This document shows positions 61,701 through 64,000 of a DNA stretch of 64,000 nucleotides, one piece after another. Position numbers and translations under genes: made by a program. Below the pieces are notes generated by a model. That model was not told where the DNA came from and ran no database searches. It was given only the letters and a program-made list of their open reading frames with translations. The DNA is from Anisakis pegreffii (lineage: Eukaryota; Nematoda; Chromadorea; Rhabditida; Anisakidae), in contig JAPYMA010001249.1 of the NCBI GenBank assembly GCA_035041965.1, positions 78,399 to 142,398 of the forward strand. Direction: 5' to 3'. How positions within the stretch are numbered: the first letter of the stretch is position 1; each line of letters starts with the position of its first letter.

Positions 61701-63147
61701 CGACATTGAATTTGGATTTGAGAAAGAGTGTAATAGCTTTGCATTTTCTTCGATTCATAAAATGACTCTGATCGATGGAATTATTATTCAAAGATGCAGC
61801 AAAATTAATTACAGATTAAAAATGCATAAAATTCGAATGTGCAAAAGAATAATTCAAACTAACATTGCACATACGTTCCAAACCAATGTTGGGTTCCCCT
61901 TCCGAACCGTGTTTTAAGTATTTCTTGTAAACAGAGTGCATTTCAGCACTGGGCGACAATACGTCCCCAAATGCTAGCGCAACCGCTGAAAACAGTGCTG
62001 ACTAGTGACTTGCAACAACTACCACGTGTGCTTCACAGAATGCTAAGTCGGTTTTCAACATAACTTTTACCTCAGTCATTAATTTTTTGAGCAATTAAAC
62101 AGGACTGATATGTGTGACAGTTCATCACTTACATTCATAAAAATTATTTCAACGTCTTTCATCTGAAACACACAATGAGAAACAAAGAAAATAGTGAGTG
62201 AAGTGGTGATGTCTAAAACAATAATTCTTTTCTACCAACTAAACTGGAATCTTGACATTTTATAGCATTGACAATAATGATAATGTAGGTGAAAAGTACC
62301 ACAAAAGTGTAATGAACGTTCAGAGAACAGTCAAAACGAACCCATCAGAGTTCGATCATCATGCGTAGGTCCAATTCCACCAGTTGTGAACACAATGTCA
62401 TAACGACTACTGAATTTACTCACTTCGTCAGCTATTTCATTCACTTCATCACCAATTACTGATATCTGAATTTCCAGGGTGGATTAATTTATCAAAATAT
62501 CGTTGAGACCAATAAACGTAGACATCAGTATAAACCTGTGCAATATTTAATTATCTATTCTAATGTGTGTTTGTCGATCAAATCAGATGATTACATCCTA
62601 TTTGATTCATCTTGCTTTATTTGGGAGACTTTCTTGCCGATCGCCGTAAGCGATCACTAGATTTTAGATTACAGTGTCAATCTGAAGGTTTAATACGGAA
62701 CTTCAGAAAGGATTGACTAACAATAATACGCTAACCTTCTTTATCAATACACCTTTATTATGAAGTTTACGACAAAAGAAATTTGAATTAGTATCAACTG
62801 TCGAACCTTTCAATATCTCATCGCCAATCACTGCAATCATTTGAACAATTCGTTTATGAACATACACTTACACGCCTCCGTGCCGGCTCTTTCTATCGAA
62901 ACAGGCCTTGAGTCAATTCAATATTGAAAACAAAACGGTCATTGAATTCTTCTGATTATCAAACAGTCAGAAGCATTTTAAGCAACACCAAACAAAGTAT
63001 ACCATCAATGCAAATAATCAGCATGGACTTACCGATAATACCGGCCGTTTTGCGATGTCTCGTTGCCATTGACAACAGCCGTAAAGAATCGTTGATAACA
63101 ACCTTAATTGGTGATGTTGTTAATCCGACTGAACATAACCGATTCAT
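58800..63147 (-). CDS. FLAD1: FAD synthase (FMN adenylyltransferase), FLAD1 type
   Basis: Exons: 63147-63033, 62830-62736, 62465-62342, 61985-61864, 61686-61558, 61316-61162, 60870-60785, 60621-60459, 60262-60178, about 59701-59595, 59548-59372 and 59034-58800; about 530 residues. The N-terminal half is the molybdopterin-binding-like domain: [25 protein letters not shown] and [18 protein letters not shown]. The C-terminal half is the PAPS-reductase-like synthetase domain: the P-loop [13 protein letters not shown], then [18 protein letters not shown] and [13 protein letters not shown], ending in YTSLGDRD and YRPAYML. The product makes FAD from FMN and ATP. Starting at 63147 adds 26 residues rich in R, L and S and poor in acid, like a mitochondrial signal; ATG 63069 would give a cytosolic form. 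Junctions 9/10 and 10/11 do not agree in phase with GT donors. Confidence 0.88.
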
Positions 63148-64000
63148 CAACCTGACACCACGCACTACCGTTACCAAACCAGACTTCGGTCTTCTAAACC
63201 CAGCCTTTGTCCTTGCAATTAGTCAACAAATTTTTTTTAATGAGCAATATTTTATTGTGGTGTTGCACACCGTTGCAAAGCATGCGAACCCTATGAACGA
63301 TATTATATCGCTCGCTAACGCATCAAAACACGACCCACAATAAACAGGCAAGAAAGTGAGTGTTTTTATACCACAAAAAGAAAAAACTGTCGGCGAATAA
63401 CTTCAACAAGAAAGAATCGAGCTTGAATGGAAGTTATCAAGAAATCAGCTTTATGCAGTTATGAATTTGATATGTCAAACAATGGCTACATGTAAAAATT
63501 CAAAACTCTATAGGCACGAGAAGTAAAATTTTCATGGATGTACCGTCAAACTGTAACGTACTGATTCGGAACACCAGTGTGATGGTAAATTACCACTAAA
63601 GGGTTGTGTCACGACTGGTTGGTCGTAAAGAACTTTTTGCACATTTTAGAAATGATATTTAGAATATTAGAATTGATACTGCTTTTGCTTAACAGGAGAC
63701 TGCTTTTGCCGGTGTTTCTCATAGGAGGTAATATAACTCTTGAGGGTAATTTGGAGGTGTCGAGGGAATTATTGAGGGCTTACATGAATTTGTTGGTAGA
63801 TTTCAATTTTCATCGCCGACGGACGTCTTTTCACTGCTTTTCGTTGTTAAATGCCAAGGTTCATATTCTTTCTGCAATTAATAAGCAAAATTCTAAAAAT
63901 ACTCGTTTCATTTCGCTCATTCACATACATTTCATTGCAACAGGATTGTTTCTCCGCACCATCGGATTTTCAGGCTCTCTACTTTTAGAACATTACAGAT
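63148..64000. other. 5' flank of FLAD1
   Basis: Sequence upstream of the FLAD1 start. The long plus-strand frame 62924-63343 overlaps FLAD1 exons 1 and 2 antisense. Beyond 63343 only short ORFs remain. No further gene is seen. Confidence 0.5.

Noticed and set aside
62924..63343. Long plus-strand ORF (139 codons) near the right end
   Set aside because: It is antisense to FLAD1 exons 1 and 2, whose minus-strand reading ([14 protein letters not shown] across a GTAAGT donor) is clearly coding.

Overview
This is a eukaryotic, AT-rich window whose gene content points to a nematode. Coding sequence is split into many short exons with introns of tens to about 1,100 bases. The families seen are a serpentine chemoreceptor tail, a GT92 (DUF23) glycosyltransferase of the kind expanded in worms, and a RABX-5/Rabex-5 orthologue. 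No operon, ribosome binding site or other bacterial feature is present. I rebuilt exons by hand from translations, GT-AG sites and reading-frame phase. Phase agrees at every junction of four of the five large genes and at all but two junctions of the fifth.

Layout. 2-628 (+): 3' end of a chemoreceptor-like 7TM gene, cut by the window edge. 1989-5538 (-): complete 7-exon GT92 glycosyltransferase. 7553-7931 (-): orphan hydrophobic exons of an unrecognised membrane protein. 8487-15018 (-): 14-exon membrane-anchored acyltransferase of the WSD (wax ester synthase/DGAT-like) family with a degenerate HHxxxDG motif. 15.0-24.2 kb: no gene I can support. 24228-31414 (-): 17-exon N4BP2-like protein, with an N-terminal P-loop polynucleotide-kinase domain, two CUE-like helical segments and a C-terminal DUF1771/Smr pair. 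31.4-44.5 kb: gene-poor, holding a TIR-bounded element at 32.23-32.58 kb. 44502-44629 (+): one isolated exon-like ORF. 45678-50913 (+): 13-exon rabx-5 (A20 zinc finger plus VPS9 Rab5-GEF). 52.0-54.2 kb: dispersed and tandem repeats. 54533-55854 (+): a three-exon gene for a small secreted six-cysteine protein that I do not recognise. 58800-63147 (-): about 12 exons of FAD synthase (FLAD1), with a molybdopterin-binding-like domain and a PAPS-reductase-like FAD synthetase domain, and two in-frame start codons, the longer giving a mitochondrial-type N terminus.

The neighbouring genes do not form a pathway. They look like ordinary unlinked worm genes for Golgi glycosylation, neutral-lipid acylation, nucleic-acid 5'-end or RNA metabolism, endosomal Rab5 activation and flavin cofactor synthesis. 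The least expected items are the WSD-like gene with its altered catalytic motif, the kinase-first N4BP2 architecture, and the secreted cysteine-rich protein. Several introns use AAG rather than the nematode-typical CAG acceptor.
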